Shown here: in pieces, positions 49,908 through 58,685 of the stretch
Layout of the letters: every line of letters starts with the position of its first letter
How positions within the stretch are numbered: position 1 is the first letter of the stretch
Source of the DNA: RYN-230 sp036497945
GTDB taxonomy: Bacteria; Actinomycetota; Actinomycetes; Streptosporangiales; Streptosporangiaceae
Length of the DNA stretch: 64,000 bases
Direction: 5' to 3'
Assembly: GCA_036497945.1 (NCBI GenBank)
Contig: DASXIN010000031.1
Span: forward strand, 1 to 64,000
Position numbers and translations under genes: made by a program
Notes under the pieces: generated by a model
Database searches by the model: none
The model's input: the letters and a program-made list of their open reading frames with translations, nothing else
Told to the model about the DNA's origin: nothing

Positions 49908-51061
49908 CGCGGGCCGCGGGGCGGGCGGCAGCGGGCCGAGAAGCAGTGCCGGGGCGAGCCCGGCTCGGCCGGCGGCGGGGGTGGCACGTCCCGGAACATG
50001 GCTGCAGCCGGGGTGCTGCCGGACAGCACGTCGGCGGCCAGGATCATCGCGGCCGCCGTCCAGCTGCTCCGCTCGGCCGGGAAATGCGCCTGGTTGGCGA
50101 ACTGCCAGCCGGTCCAGTAGCCGCCGTCGCCGTCCCGCAGGTGCTGGATATCGGCGAACGCCTGGCGGGCCCGCGCATGGTCACCCACCGCGTCCAGCGC
50201 CATCACCAGCTCACAGGTTTCCGCCCCGGTGATCCACGGCTGGTGCCGGACGCAGCGCACGCCGAGGCCGGGGACCACGAACTCGGCCCATTGCGCGTCC
50301 AGCCGGTCCGGCCCGGCCGGCCCGCGCACCGGCCCGGCCAGTACCGGGTAGTACCAGTCCATCGCGAACCAGCTCTTGTCGGCGAACGCCTCCGGGTGGT
50401 CGGCCACGACATGGCCCAGGCGGCTGGCGGCGAGCTCCCAGGCGGGCTGCGGCTCACCCAGGTACTCGGCCAGCCAAGCCGCGCAGCGCAGGCTCTGGTA
50501 GGTGCTGGCGCACCCGGTGAGCAGCGCATAGCTGGCCGCCGTGCCGTCGGCCGCACACTGCCAGAGGATCTCGCCCCGCGGCACCTGGAGGGACAGCACG
50601 AACCCGATGGCCCGGCGCACCGTGGGCCACATCTGGGCCAGGAACGCCTCGTCCCCGGTGAGCTGGAACTCGTGCCAGGTGCCGACGGCGACGTAGGCGG
50701 CCTGGTTGCTCTCCCCGCCGGCGTCGGTCACCGTGTCCCCGACGGCCCGTTTCGGCCACGAGCCGTCCGCGCGCTGGGTGCGGCGCAGCCAGTCGTAGGC
50801 CAGCCGGGCGGCGCTGGTCAGCCCGCAGGCGGACAGCGCCATCGCGCACTCCACGTGATTCCACGCGTCGGTGTGGCCGTCCGGCCAGCTGAGCGCGCCG
50901 GACGGCGCCTGCCGGTCGGCGATGTGCTCGCCGGTGGCCAGCACCTCCGCGGCGGTGAGGATGCCGGGCAGCTCGGGTACGGCTCGCTCGCGCACGGCTG
51001 GCCCGGCGGCACCGGGCGGCTGGCCATTCAGCGAGCTGGCCAGCGCCTCAGGCGGCGGCAT
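49904..51061 (-). CDS. Alpha-barrel (prenyltransferase/squalene-cyclase-like) protein
   Basis: A 385-residue protein built of repeated helix pairs (DAWNHVECAMALSACGLTSA, YDWLRRTQRADGSWPK, YQSLRCAAWLAEYLGEPQPA, DGDGGYWTGWQFANQAHFPA). This is the pattern of alpha/alpha-toroid proteins often annotated as prenyltransferase; glycoside-hydrolase-like folds are similar. No DDxxD prenyl motif is seen, so the name is structural only. Its start overlaps the upstream methyltransferase gene by 14 bases, placing it last in an operon with methyltransferase and GT4 genes. The C-terminus is Pro/Arg-rich. Confidence 0.65.
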   Translation of the reverse strand: MPPPEALASSLNGQPPGAAGPAVRERAVPELPGILTAAEVLATGEHIADRQAPSGALSWPDGHTDAWNHVECAMALSACGLTSAARLAYDWLRRTQRADGSWPKRAVGDTVTDAGGESNQAAYVAVGTWHEFQLTGDEAFLAQMWPTVRRAIGFVLSLQVPRGEILWQCAADGTAASYALLTGCASTYQSLRCAAWLAEYLGEPQPAWELAASRLGHVVADHPEAFADKSWFAMDWYYPVLAGPVRGPAGPDRLDAQWAEFVVPGLGVRCVRHQPWITGAETCELVMALDAVGDHARARQAFADIQHLRDGDGGYWTGWQFANQAHFPAERSSWTAAAMILAADVLSGSTPAAAMFRDVPPPPPAEPGSPRHCFSARCRPPRGPR

Positions 51062-51815
51062 GCGCTCGCTCGGTGGCCCGGATGGGGCGGGCCGGGCGGC
51101 GGGCGGCCGGTTTCTCCGCGTAGACGACCAGGCTCTTGCCGATCAGCGGGTTCATCGCCTGCTCGGCCAGCCGGGTCAGCGCCGGGCGCTGCATGATGTC
51201 CCAGACCAGCAGCCGGTGGTACGCGCGGGCCAGCGGATGACCGTCGTCGTGCACGCCGACCGCGCATTTGAGCCACCAGTATGGGGAGTGTAGGCCGTGC
51301 GCGTGGTGGTGCCCGCCGACCCGGAGCCCGGCCGCGGCCAGCTTGGCTTCCATCTCGGCCCGGGTGTAGATGCGGACGTGGCCGCCGGGCGTGTTGTGGT
51401 AGTCGGCGGACAGCCCCCAGCAGATCCGCTCCGGCAGCCAGGCCGGCACGGTGACGGCCAGCTGGCCGCCGGGCCGCAGCACCCGGGCGATCTCGGCCAG
51501 CGCGCGCTGGTCGGCCGGGATGTGCTCGAGCACCTCGGCCGCGATCACCCGGTCGAACGCGCCGTCCGGGAACGGCATCGCGATCGCGTCACCGCATACG
51601 GTGCGGGTGTCCGCGCCGGGCGGTGCCTCGCCCTGCTGCCGCATGGCCGCGGCCATCTCGGCCACCCCGCGCAGCTCGGCGGCGTCCGCGTCCAGCGCCA
51701 CCACGGTGGCGCCGCGGCGCAGTGCCTCGAAGGCGTGCCGCCCGGCGCCGCAGCCGAGGTCGAGCACCCGGTCGCCCGGGCCGACCGGGAGCCGCCCGAA
51801 GTCCACGGTCAGCAT
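51048..51815 (-). CDS. Class I SAM-dependent methyltransferase (UbiE/Methyltransf_11 type)
   Basis: A 255-residue enzyme. Motif I is VLDLGCGAGRHAFEALRRGA, acidic motif II VVALDADAAELRGVA, then GDAIAMPFPDGAFDRVIAAE and EIARVLRPGGQLAVTVPAW. The C-terminal half contains HAHGLHSPYWWLKCAVG, an uncommon extension. The ATG at 51815 overlaps the glycosyltransferase stop by 7 bases, so the two are coupled. The substrate is probably a glycolipid or sugar of the same pathway. Confidence 0.85.
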   Translation of the reverse strand: MLTVDFGRLPVGPGDRVLDLGCGAGRHAFEALRRGATVVALDADAAELRGVAEMAAAMRQQGEAPPGADTRTVCGDAIAMPFPDGAFDRVIAAEVLEHIPADQRALAEIARVLRPGGQLAVTVPAWLPERICWGLSADYHNTPGGHVRIYTRAEMEAKLAAAGLRVGGHHHAHGLHSPYWWLKCAVGVHDDGHPLARAYHRLLVWDIMQRPALTRLAEQAMNPLIGKSLVVYAEKPAARRPARPIRATERAHAAA

Positions 51816-53059
51816 GCCCGGGCTCGGTTCGCCTCGATCGCGGCGCGGTAGCAGTGCACCGTGGCGCGGGCCACCGCGCTCCAGGCGAACCGTTCCTGCA
51901 CCCGCTGCCAGGCGGCCGCGCCCAGCTGGGCCCGTTGTGCGGGCGAGTCGAGCAGGTCCCGGAGGGCGGCCGCCAGCTCGTCCGGGTTGCCCGGCTCGAC
52001 CAGCCGGGCCGCGTCCCCGGTGACCTCGGGCAGCGCGCCGGTCCGGCTGGCCACCAGCGGCGTCCCGGAGGCCATGTGCTCCACCGCGGGCAGCGAGAAG
52101 CCCTCGTACAGCGAGGGGACGACGGCGATCTCCGAGCTGGCGCACAGCTCGGCCAGCTCGGTGTCGCTGATCCCGTGCACGAACCGGACCCGGTCGCCCA
52201 GGCCCAGCTCGCCGACCAGCCGCTCGGTCGGGCCGCCGGTGGCTGGCTTGCTCACCACGGTCAGCTGCGCGTCCCGCTCCACAGTGAGCTTGGCCACCGC
52301 CGCCAGCAGCGTGCTCACCCCCTTGAGCGGCGAATCCGCGCTGGCCACGGCCACGATCCGGCCCGGCACCCGGGGTGCGGTGCGGGGGTGGAACAGCCGG
52401 GTGTCCACGCCGAGCGGGATCACGTGCACCTGGGCCGGGTCGACCCGGAAGTCTCTGGATATGTCGGCTCGGGAGGCCTGCGACGCGGTCAGGATCGGCC
52501 CGACCCGGCGGGCCACCCGGCCCTGCATCCGGACGAACGAGTACCAGCGCCACTTGCCCAGCCATTCCTTGCCGCGCGCCGCGGCCAGCTCGATCCGCCG
52601 GTCCACGCTGATCGGATGGTGGATGCTGGTCACCAGGGGCAGCCCGATCCGGGGCAGCCCGAGCATCCCGTAGGCCAGCACCTGATTGTCGTGCACCAGG
52701 TCGAAGTCGGCCCGCCGGGTGCGCAGCAGGCGCAGCGCGCGCAGGCTGAACGTGAGCGGCTCAGGGAACGCGCCGGTCTTCATCGTGGCGAATTCCAGCA
52801 CGTCTATCCAGTCCCGGTACTCGGCCAGCCGGGGGGTGCGGAACGGGTCCTCGTCCCGGTACAGGTCGAGACTGGGCACCTCGCGGAGCACCGGCCCCGG
52901 CTCCAGCTCCGGGTAGGGCTGGCCGGAGATCACCTCGACGTGGTGCCCGAGCGCGGCCAGTTCGCGGGACAGGTGGCGCAGGTAGATGCCCTGGCCACCG
53001 CAATGTGGTTTGCTGCGGTAGGAAAGCAGTGCGATGCGCAGCGGGCCATCCGTGGTCAT
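51809..53059 (-). CDS. GT4-family glycosyltransferase
   Basis: A 416-residue retaining glycosyltransferase of the GT-B fold. The N-terminal SYRSKPHCGGQGIYLRHLSR glycine loop and the C-terminal PSLYEGFSLPAVEHMASGTP with its E-x7-E motif define GT4. HVIPLGVDTRLFHP and the ADSPLKGVSTLLAAVAKL segment are typical of nucleotide-sugar binding. The donor could be GDP-mannose or a derivative, given the nearby gmd. The ATG at 53059 is the start. First gene of the methyltransferase/alpha-barrel operon and divergent from gmd. Confidence 0.9.
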   Translation of the reverse strand: MTTDGPLRIALLSYRSKPHCGGQGIYLRHLSRELAALGHHVEVISGQPYPELEPGPVLREVPSLDLYRDEDPFRTPRLAEYRDWIDVLEFATMKTGAFPEPLTFSLRALRLLRTRRADFDLVHDNQVLAYGMLGLPRIGLPLVTSIHHPISVDRRIELAAARGKEWLGKWRWYSFVRMQGRVARRVGPILTASQASRADISRDFRVDPAQVHVIPLGVDTRLFHPRTAPRVPGRIVAVASADSPLKGVSTLLAAVAKLTVERDAQLTVVSKPATGGPTERLVGELGLGDRVRFVHGISDTELAELCASSEIAVVPSLYEGFSLPAVEHMASGTPLVASRTGALPEVTGDAARLVEPGNPDELAAALRDLLDSPAQRAQLGAAAWQRVQERFAWSAVARATVHCYRAAIEANRARAC

Positions 53060-53363
53060 CACGCAGGTTCGCACCTCTCGTTCGGAACTCACTCGTTCGG
53101 CGCTGCCCGTCCGGTTCGTCCGCCGCTGGCTGTCCATGCCGGGCGGCCCTGCCCGCGTGGCCGGTTAGGCAGCGAACATTACCACCGGGTACAGCCGCCA
53201 CCGGGTGCCGGGACGCGCCGCTCCGCGGTGGCCGGCGGCGGTGCCCCGGCCATGCCCGGTAAGCTGCGCCGACGTACCCCTGAGGTGGTATGAGCCGAGC
53301 TGCGCGGACCTGACCTGAGCTGGCCACGGTCCAGCGGCCCGGCTCGCCAGGACGGAGGCTCCG

Positions 53364-54401
53364 CTGACGAGGCGTGCACTGATCACCGGGATCACCGGGC
53401 AGGACGGGTCCTACCTGGCCGAGTACCTGCTGGCCCAGGGCTACGACGTGTGGGGACTGGTCCGCGGCCAGTCCAACCCGCGGGTCCGCCGGGTCCGCGA
53501 GCTGCTCGGCGATATCCGGCTGGTCCGCGGTGACCTGCTCGACCAGGGCAGCCTGATCTCCGCGGTGGAGCGGGTGCAACCAGACGAGGTCTACAACCTG
53601 GCCGCGATCTCCTACGTGCCGATGTCCTGGCAGCAGGCCGAGCTGACCGGCGAGGTGACCGGGCTCGGCGTGCTCCGGGTGCTGGAAGCCATCCGGGTGT
53701 GCAGCGGGATCAGCGGCTCACGCTCCCCGCGCGGCAGCCAGATCCGCTTCTACCAGGCATCGTCCTCGGAGATGTTCGGCAAGGTGCTGGAGTCGCCGCA
53801 ACATGAGAGAACCCCGTTCCATCCGCGCAGCCCGTACGGCGTGGCCAAGGCGTACGGGCACTTCCTCACCCAGAACTACCGTGAGTCGTACGGCATGTAC
53901 GCGGTGTCGGGGATCTTGTTCAACCACGAGTCGCCGCGGCGCGGCGCGGAGTTCGTCAGCCGCAAGGTCTCCCTCGGAGTGGCCCGGGTCAAACTCGGCC
54001 ACGAGCGGCAGCTCCGGCTGGGCACCCTGTGGGCCCGCCGGGACTGGGGGTTCGCCGGCGACTACGTCCGGGCCATGCACCTGATGCTGGCCCAGGACGA
54101 ACCCGAGGACTACGTGGTGGGCACCGGGGTCACGCACAGCGTCGAGGAACTCGTCGACCTGGCGTTCAGCGTGGCCGGCCTGGACTGGCGGGAGCACGTC
54201 ACGGTGGACGCCGCGTTCGTCCGGCCCGCCGAGGTGGATCAGCTGTGCGCCGACCCGGCCAAGGCCGCGCAGCAGCTCGGCTGGAAACCCAAGACCGGCT
54301 TCACCGAGCTGATCACGATGATGGTGGAATCCGACCTCAAGCTGCTGTCCTCCAGCCCGGGCGGGCACGAGGACGACGCGTTCGGCGCGGACTCCTGGTA
54401 G
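53364..54401 (+). CDS. gmd: GDP-mannose 4,6-dehydratase, CTG start
   Basis: A 345-residue short-chain dehydrogenase making GDP-4-keto-6-deoxymannose from GDP-mannose. The N-terminus RRALITGITGQDGSYLAEYL, the catalytic SSSEMFGK, the YGVAKAYGH (Tyr/Lys) and FNHESPRRG match Gmd closely. In this frame there is no ATG, GTG or TTG between an upstream stop and the first strand. CTG at 53364, five bases after GGAGG, gives a product whose start aligns with the usual MTKRALITG. An in-frame GTG at 53448 would remove the NAD-binding loop. Confidence 0.92.
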   Translation: MTRRALITGITGQDGSYLAEYLLAQGYDVWGLVRGQSNPRVRRVRELLGDIRLVRGDLLDQGSLISAVERVQPDEVYNLAAISYVPMSWQQAELTGEVTGLGVLRVLEAIRVCSGISGSRSPRGSQIRFYQASSSEMFGKVLESPQHERTPFHPRSPYGVAKAYGHFLTQNYRESYGMYAVSGILFNHESPRRGAEFVSRKVSLGVARVKLGHERQLRLGTLWARRDWGFAGDYVRAMHLMLAQDEPEDYVVGTGVTHSVEELVDLAFSVAGLDWREHVTVDAAFVRPAEVDQLCADPAKAAQQLGWKPKTGFTELITMMVESDLKLLSSSPGGHEDDAFGADSW

Positions 54402-54408
54402 CTGTATT

Positions 54409-54431
54409 GGTCCGGCGGACGACCCCCCTGG
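54409..54431 (+). terminator. Hairpin with GGACGA core, copy C
   Basis: GGTCCGG pairs with CCTGGACC (7 bp with one G-U and one bulge) around CGGACGACCCC, a few bases after the gmd stop. Shares its core with the elements at 34697 and 48086. Confidence 0.45.
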
Positions 54432-54455
54432 ACCCCCCCGGGATCACTGGCCCCG

Positions 54456-54482
54456 GGGAGACGCCCCTCCGGGGCGCCTCCC
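54456..54482. terminator. Strong hairpin between convergent gmd and VIT genes
   Basis: GGGAG-A-CGCCCC, loop TCC, GGGGCG-C-CTCCC: eleven pairs with one internal mismatch. It is placed between two convergent genes and can terminate both. Confidence 0.65.
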
Positions 54483-54507
54483 GTGACCAGAGAAATCCTC
54501 TTCGGGC

Positions 54508-55251
54508 TTACGAGAGGCCGGTGCCGACCGCGCTGCCGATCGCGAACGTGATCCCGGCCGCGGCCGTGCCCAGCAGCAGCTGGCGCACCGCGCCGCGGAA
54601 GAACGGCCGGTCGGTCAGCCGGGCCACCAGCCCGCCGCCGACGAACGCGGCCACCGCGGCCAGGGCCAGCGCGAGGGCCAGCGCCAGGGCCATGTTCTGC
54701 ACCTGGAACAGGTACGGCAGCAGCGGGATCACCGCGCCTACCGCGAACGTGACCAGCGAGGCGCCGGCCGCGGTGTACGGCGACGGCAGCTCCCGGTGGT
54801 CCACGCCGAGTTCCTCCCGGACGTGCACGTCCAGGGCCTGCTCCGGGTGGGCCGAGATCTGCGCCGCGACCTTCTCGGCCAGCTCCGGCTGCACGCCCTG
54901 CCTGCGGAACGTCGCCGCCAGCTCGCGCCGCTCCGCGTCCGCGTTGTGCTCCAGCTCGTGGCGCTCCTTGCGCACCTCGGCGTCGACCAGCTCATTCTGT
55001 GAGGAGACCGAGACGTACTCCCCGGTCGCCATGGAGAACGCGCCCGCGGCCAGCCCAGCCAGCCCGGTCAGCACGATGAGGTGCGGGGAGCCACCCGAGG
55101 CGTTCACCCCGGCGCCCACGCCAGCGATCAGCGAGACGTTGGTGACCAGGCCGTCCATGGCGCCGAAGACCGCCGGGCGGAGCCAGCCACCGGAAACGTC
55201 CTTGTGCTGGTGCCCGTGCGCCTCGTGCTGTTCGCTAATCTCGACTGACAT
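54508..55251 (-). CDS. VIT1/CCC1-family iron/manganese transporter
   Basis: A 247-residue membrane protein. The N-terminal cytosolic His-rich tail (EQHEAHGHQHKDVSGGWLRP) leads into helix 1 (AVFGAMDGLVTNVSLIAGVG), then AGAFSMATGEYVSVSSQNEL and a Glu-rich metal-binding helix (about residues 88-145). Three further helices follow in the C-terminal part. VIT-family members export Fe2+ or Mn2+ from the cytosol. The ATG at 55251 is the start. It is not clearly related to its neighbours. Confidence 0.9.
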   Translation of the reverse strand: MSVEISEQHEAHGHQHKDVSGGWLRPAVFGAMDGLVTNVSLIAGVGAGVNASGGSPHLIVLTGLAGLAAGAFSMATGEYVSVSSQNELVDAEVRKERHELEHNADAERRELAATFRRQGVQPELAEKVAAQISAHPEQALDVHVREELGVDHRELPSPYTAAGASLVTFAVGAVIPLLPYLFQVQNMALALALALALAAVAAFVGGGLVARLTDRPFFRGAVRQLLLGTAAAGITFAIGSAVGTGLS

Positions 55252-55455
55252 GGTGGGATTTCCCAGAGAGTGTTCTGGTGCGCGCTGGCCGGCGCACCGG
55301 TGGCAGGGTACCGAGCATCCTTGCCCGCAACCCGGACGCCAACCTCCGGCCCGGCACCATTATTCCCTGGCTGCCGGATCGGGCCTGGTCTCGTATCGGA
55401 TACGGTTGGCCCCGGCTGCGTGGCTGCACTCGCCGAACCCGGCCAGTCGGCCCAG

Positions 55456-56925
55456 CTATTGCGCGGGCCAGCGCGCCGCGGCCAGCCGCCCGATGTCGGC
55501 GCCGAACAGGCGGTCCTTCTCGATCGGACCGATGACGGCAGCCAGCATGGCCAGCACGTCCTGGCACCCGGCCGGCCCGGGCCGGCCGGAGAGCGCGATC
55601 GCCTGGTAGGCCGTGAGCAGCTCACAGGCGGTGACGGCGGCGGCCCGGTGCAGCGCCTGGCGGAGTGACTCGGCCGCTTCCCAGGCGAAGGATTGCACGT
55701 CTTCCTGCCCGGCCGAGGTCTCGATGAGCCCGACCGCGGCGGGCAGCGTGAGGCGGCGCATAGCGTGCACTTCACCCGCGGCCCGTTTGTGCACGGTGAC
55801 CAGGCCAGTATCCGGCCCGGGTGTCCTGGCGAGCTGAGCCGGCAGGCCGGTGACCGCGGGGTCGAGCAACCGGTGGATCCGTGCCGCGGACACCTCGGCG
55901 GCGTGGGTCAGCGCCGCAGTGAGCTGATCGCAGCAGGCGGACAGGTCGATCCCGTGGAACCCGGCGGTCCCGACGAACCGCCCGGCGAGGAACGCCGGGG
56001 AGTCGGTCACCCCGTCGAGGGCGCGCCCGGCCGCGGCCACCAGGCCCTCCCGGGCGCGGAGCAGGTGGGCCAGGACCGGCCCAGCGACGCGGAACGACGT
56101 GGCCGCTTGGAGGTGGCCCGGCTCCGCCACGGTGCCGATGGCCTGCCGGATGCGGCCGAGAACCCCGCCCAGGACGTCGTCGCCACGGGCGCATTCCGGC
56201 TGGTACGGATCGGCGGGGGCACGGGCGGCCACGATCGACAGTGCCGCCGCGGCCTCCATCCGGTGGGCCAGCTGGCCGGCCTCGGCCGCGCGCAGCACCG
56301 ACAGCGCGGTCGCGCCCGGGACGCCAGCGAGCAGCGCGATTCCTTCCTTGGGCCCGAGGGTGAACACCTCGAGACCGCGCTCACGCAGTGCGGCCGCGGC
56401 CGGGTGGGTGGCCCCGTCCGCGCCGAGCACCTGGCCGATCCCGGCCAGCGGGCCGAACGCGTGCGCCAGCGGGATGATCTCCCCCGCACTGCCGGAGCCG
56501 TCGCGTGGCACGGCCGGGATGATGCCCTCGTCCAGCAGGTCGGCCAGACGCTGGCACAGGTCCGCGGACACGCCCGCGTCGCCGGACAGGAAGGTGCGCA
56601 GCCGCACGGCGATGAGAGCCCGCACCTCGGCCGGATCCAGCCACGGCGGGCCTCCCGTCGCCCGGGCGAGCAGCAGGTTCCGCTGATGGGAGCGTTGCTG
56701 CTGCTCGGTGAGCCGGATACCCGACAGCGCGCCCATGCCGGTGTTCACCCCGTACACCGGCGCACCCTGACGGAGCACCTCGCGGGCCTGCTGGCACCGT
56801 TCCCGCACCACGTCGCGCAAGCCGGGCGTGATCCGGACGCCGCGGCCCCGGGCGATCTCGGTGATCAGCCCGGGGCCCAGGTCCGCGGCCGCGTGCAGGA
56901 CCCGCGGCGCCGCGACCGCGGTCAG
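55456..56925 (-). CDS. HAL/PAL-family ammonia-lyase-like protein with altered MIO motif
   Basis: A 489-residue member of the histidine/phenylalanine ammonia-lyase superfamily. The YGVNTGMGAL segment, the RNLLLARATGG helix and IETSAGQEDVQSF are conserved. The MIO-forming triad is usually Ala-Ser-Gly in GSVGASGDLAPL; here it reads PRDGSGSAGEIIPLAHAF, one residue shorter. The Ser needed for dehydroalanine is either in GSG (near 144) or missing (SAG near 147). The frame extends upstream of the TTG at 56820 to a CTG at 56925 overlapping the transporter stop (CTGA), giving full family length. It ends an ABC transporter operon. Confidence 0.8.
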   Translation of the reverse strand: MTAVAAPRVLHAAADLGPGLITEIARGRGVRITPGLRDVVRERCQQAREVLRQGAPVYGVNTGMGALSGIRLTEQQQRSHQRNLLLARATGGPPWLDPAEVRALIAVRLRTFLSGDAGVSADLCQRLADLLDEGIIPAVPRDGSGSAGEIIPLAHAFGPLAGIGQVLGADGATHPAAAALRERGLEVFTLGPKEGIALLAGVPGATALSVLRAAEAGQLAHRMEAAAALSIVAARAPADPYQPECARGDDVLGGVLGRIRQAIGTVAEPGHLQAATSFRVAGPVLAHLLRAREGLVAAAGRALDGVTDSPAFLAGRFVGTAGFHGIDLSACCDQLTAALTHAAEVSAARIHRLLDPAVTGLPAQLARTPGPDTGLVTVHKRAAGEVHAMRRLTLPAAVGLIETSAGQEDVQSFAWEAAESLRQALHRAAAVTACELLTAYQAIALSGRPGPAGCQDVLAMLAAVIGPIEKDRLFGADIGRLAAARWPAQ

Positions 56926-58616
56926 CTCTTGGCCGCCTGGTTGAGGAAGATATGGCCGACGGCGGTCGGGTAGGCGCCGGTCACGTTCTTCGCCGTCGCC
57001 GCCAGGTAGTTGTAGAAGTACCCGTAGATGACCGGGGTCTCATTGAGCAGCAGCGTCTCGATCTGGCCGGCGATCTGCTTCTGGGTGGACAGGTCGATGG
57101 CCGCGACGTACTGCTGGGCCAGCTTGTTGTACTGCGAGTTGCTGAAGTGCGCCGCGTTCCACGGTCCGGTGCCGGTTTTGACGTTGATCGTCTGCAGCGG
57201 CGCGGTCAGGAACACGTTCGGCACGCCGCGGTGCCCGTAGTCGACCAGGCTCATGGTGGCGTCGAGCCAGTCCGAGGTCCCGAACTTGAAATTGCCGTAG
57301 TAGGTAGACGAGGCCTCCATCTTGACGTGAATGTCCACCCCGATGGCCTTGGCCGCCTGCGCCACGATCTGCGCGTACTCGCTGATCTCCTGCACGTCGT
57401 TGCCGATCAGCTGGGTGGAGAACCCGGACGGGTGGCCCGCCGCGGACAGCAGCGACTTCGCCTTGGCGATGTTCTGCGCCCGCTGTGGCACCGTTGTGTT
57501 GGTGGACGGGAACACCGGCGCGAACGGGCTGTCGTTGCCGAGGTCCGCGTTTCCCTTGAACAGCGCTTTGATGATGTCGGGGCGGTTGATGCTGAGCGCG
57601 ATCGCTTGGCGGACCCGGGCGTCGGTGAACGGCGACTGGTCGGTGCGCATCGACAGCTCACGGTGCGCGCTCGACTTGAGCCGGATGACGTTGTAGCTGC
57701 CGTTGAGCAGTTGCTGGCCGCCGGCCACCGAGAACTGCCCCACCACGTCCACCGTCCCGCCGGTGAGCGCGAGAATCTGCGGCGTCTGCTGGTCGTAGAA
57801 GGTGAACTCGGTGGCCGCAGGCAGTGCCTTGGTCCCCCAGTACTTCTCGTTGCGGGCGAACGTGGCGCCCTGTTTGGTCGTGTAGCTCTTCAGCACGAAC
57901 GGGCCGGTGCCGATGAACGTGCTCTGCCACTTGGCCGGGTCATAGCCGTTCGGCAGGATGATCATGTTGTAGTTATCGGACGACGTCAGGTACGGGAAGT
58001 TGCCGTTCGGCGCGATTAGGTGGAACTCAACGGTGAAGTCGTCCACCTTCTTGACCCCGGAGGGGACCAGCACCCCGCCGAACGCGGACAGCGCGGCGGA
58101 CCCGTTCTTGGGGTTGGTGTGCAGCTGGTAGGTGTACACCACGTCGTCGGCGGTGAGCGGGTGGCCGTTGTGGAACGTGACGCCCTGGCGGATCTTGAAC
58201 GTCCACACGTCCGCCTTGGTGTTGGGCTTCCAGCTGGTGGCGATCACCGGCCGCAGCGTCAGGTGCTGGTCGGACAGGCACAGGTACTCTCCGGTCTGCC
58301 CGAGCATGTCCAGGCCGCCCTGGTCGGCCACGGTCACCGGGTTGACCGCCCCGGAGGGCACGATGATGGCCGCCTTGATGGTGGCGCCGGGCTTGCCTGC
58401 GGCCGCGCTGCTGCTGCTGGATGACGATGGGCTGCCCGAGCTACCGCAAGCGGAGATCACGGCGCCCAGCACCGGCAGTGATATGCCGACGATCGTGCCG
58501 CGACGGATGAAGTCCCGCCGGGACATCCGTCCCGCCGCGAACTCGTCGATGACGTGGTTTGCTATCTCACCCTGACCTGACCGCAGCCGGCCAAGTCGGC
58601 GATTATCGGCGTTCAC
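56922..58616 (-). CDS. ABC transporter substrate-binding lipoprotein (SBP_bac_5, Tat type)
   Basis: A 564-residue peptide/nickel/opine-type binding protein. The leader carries a twin-arginine motif (MSRRDFIRRG, Arg33-34) and a lipobox with Cys57 (AVISACGSSG), so it is exported folded and lipid-anchored. A Ser-rich linker precedes the body. The DVWTFKIRQGVTFHNGHPLT and ADDVVYTYQLHTNPKNG segments are the usual family region. GTG start at 58616 with GGGAGG upstream. Its stop overlaps the CTG start of the lyase gene. The ligand is unknown. Confidence 0.93.
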   Translation of the reverse strand: MNADNRRLGRLRSGQGEIANHVIDEFAAGRMSRRDFIRRGTIVGISLPVLGAVISACGSSGSPSSSSSSSAAAGKPGATIKAAIIVPSGAVNPVTVADQGGLDMLGQTGEYLCLSDQHLTLRPVIATSWKPNTKADVWTFKIRQGVTFHNGHPLTADDVVYTYQLHTNPKNGSAALSAFGGVLVPSGVKKVDDFTVEFHLIAPNGNFPYLTSSDNYNMIILPNGYDPAKWQSTFIGTGPFVLKSYTTKQGATFARNEKYWGTKALPAATEFTFYDQQTPQILALTGGTVDVVGQFSVAGGQQLLNGSYNVIRLKSSAHRELSMRTDQSPFTDARVRQAIALSINRPDIIKALFKGNADLGNDSPFAPVFPSTNTTVPQRAQNIAKAKSLLSAAGHPSGFSTQLIGNDVQEISEYAQIVAQAAKAIGVDIHVKMEASSTYYGNFKFGTSDWLDATMSLVDYGHRGVPNVFLTAPLQTINVKTGTGPWNAAHFSNSQYNKLAQQYVAAIDLSTQKQIAGQIETLLLNETPVIYGYFYNYLAATAKNVTGAYPTAVGHIFLNQAAKS

Positions 58617-58685
58617 TCGGATCCTCCCTGAGAGCCCGCGCCTCGCGCGCGAATCGAAAAACGCTATTGCCGCTGCTGGCCGGTG

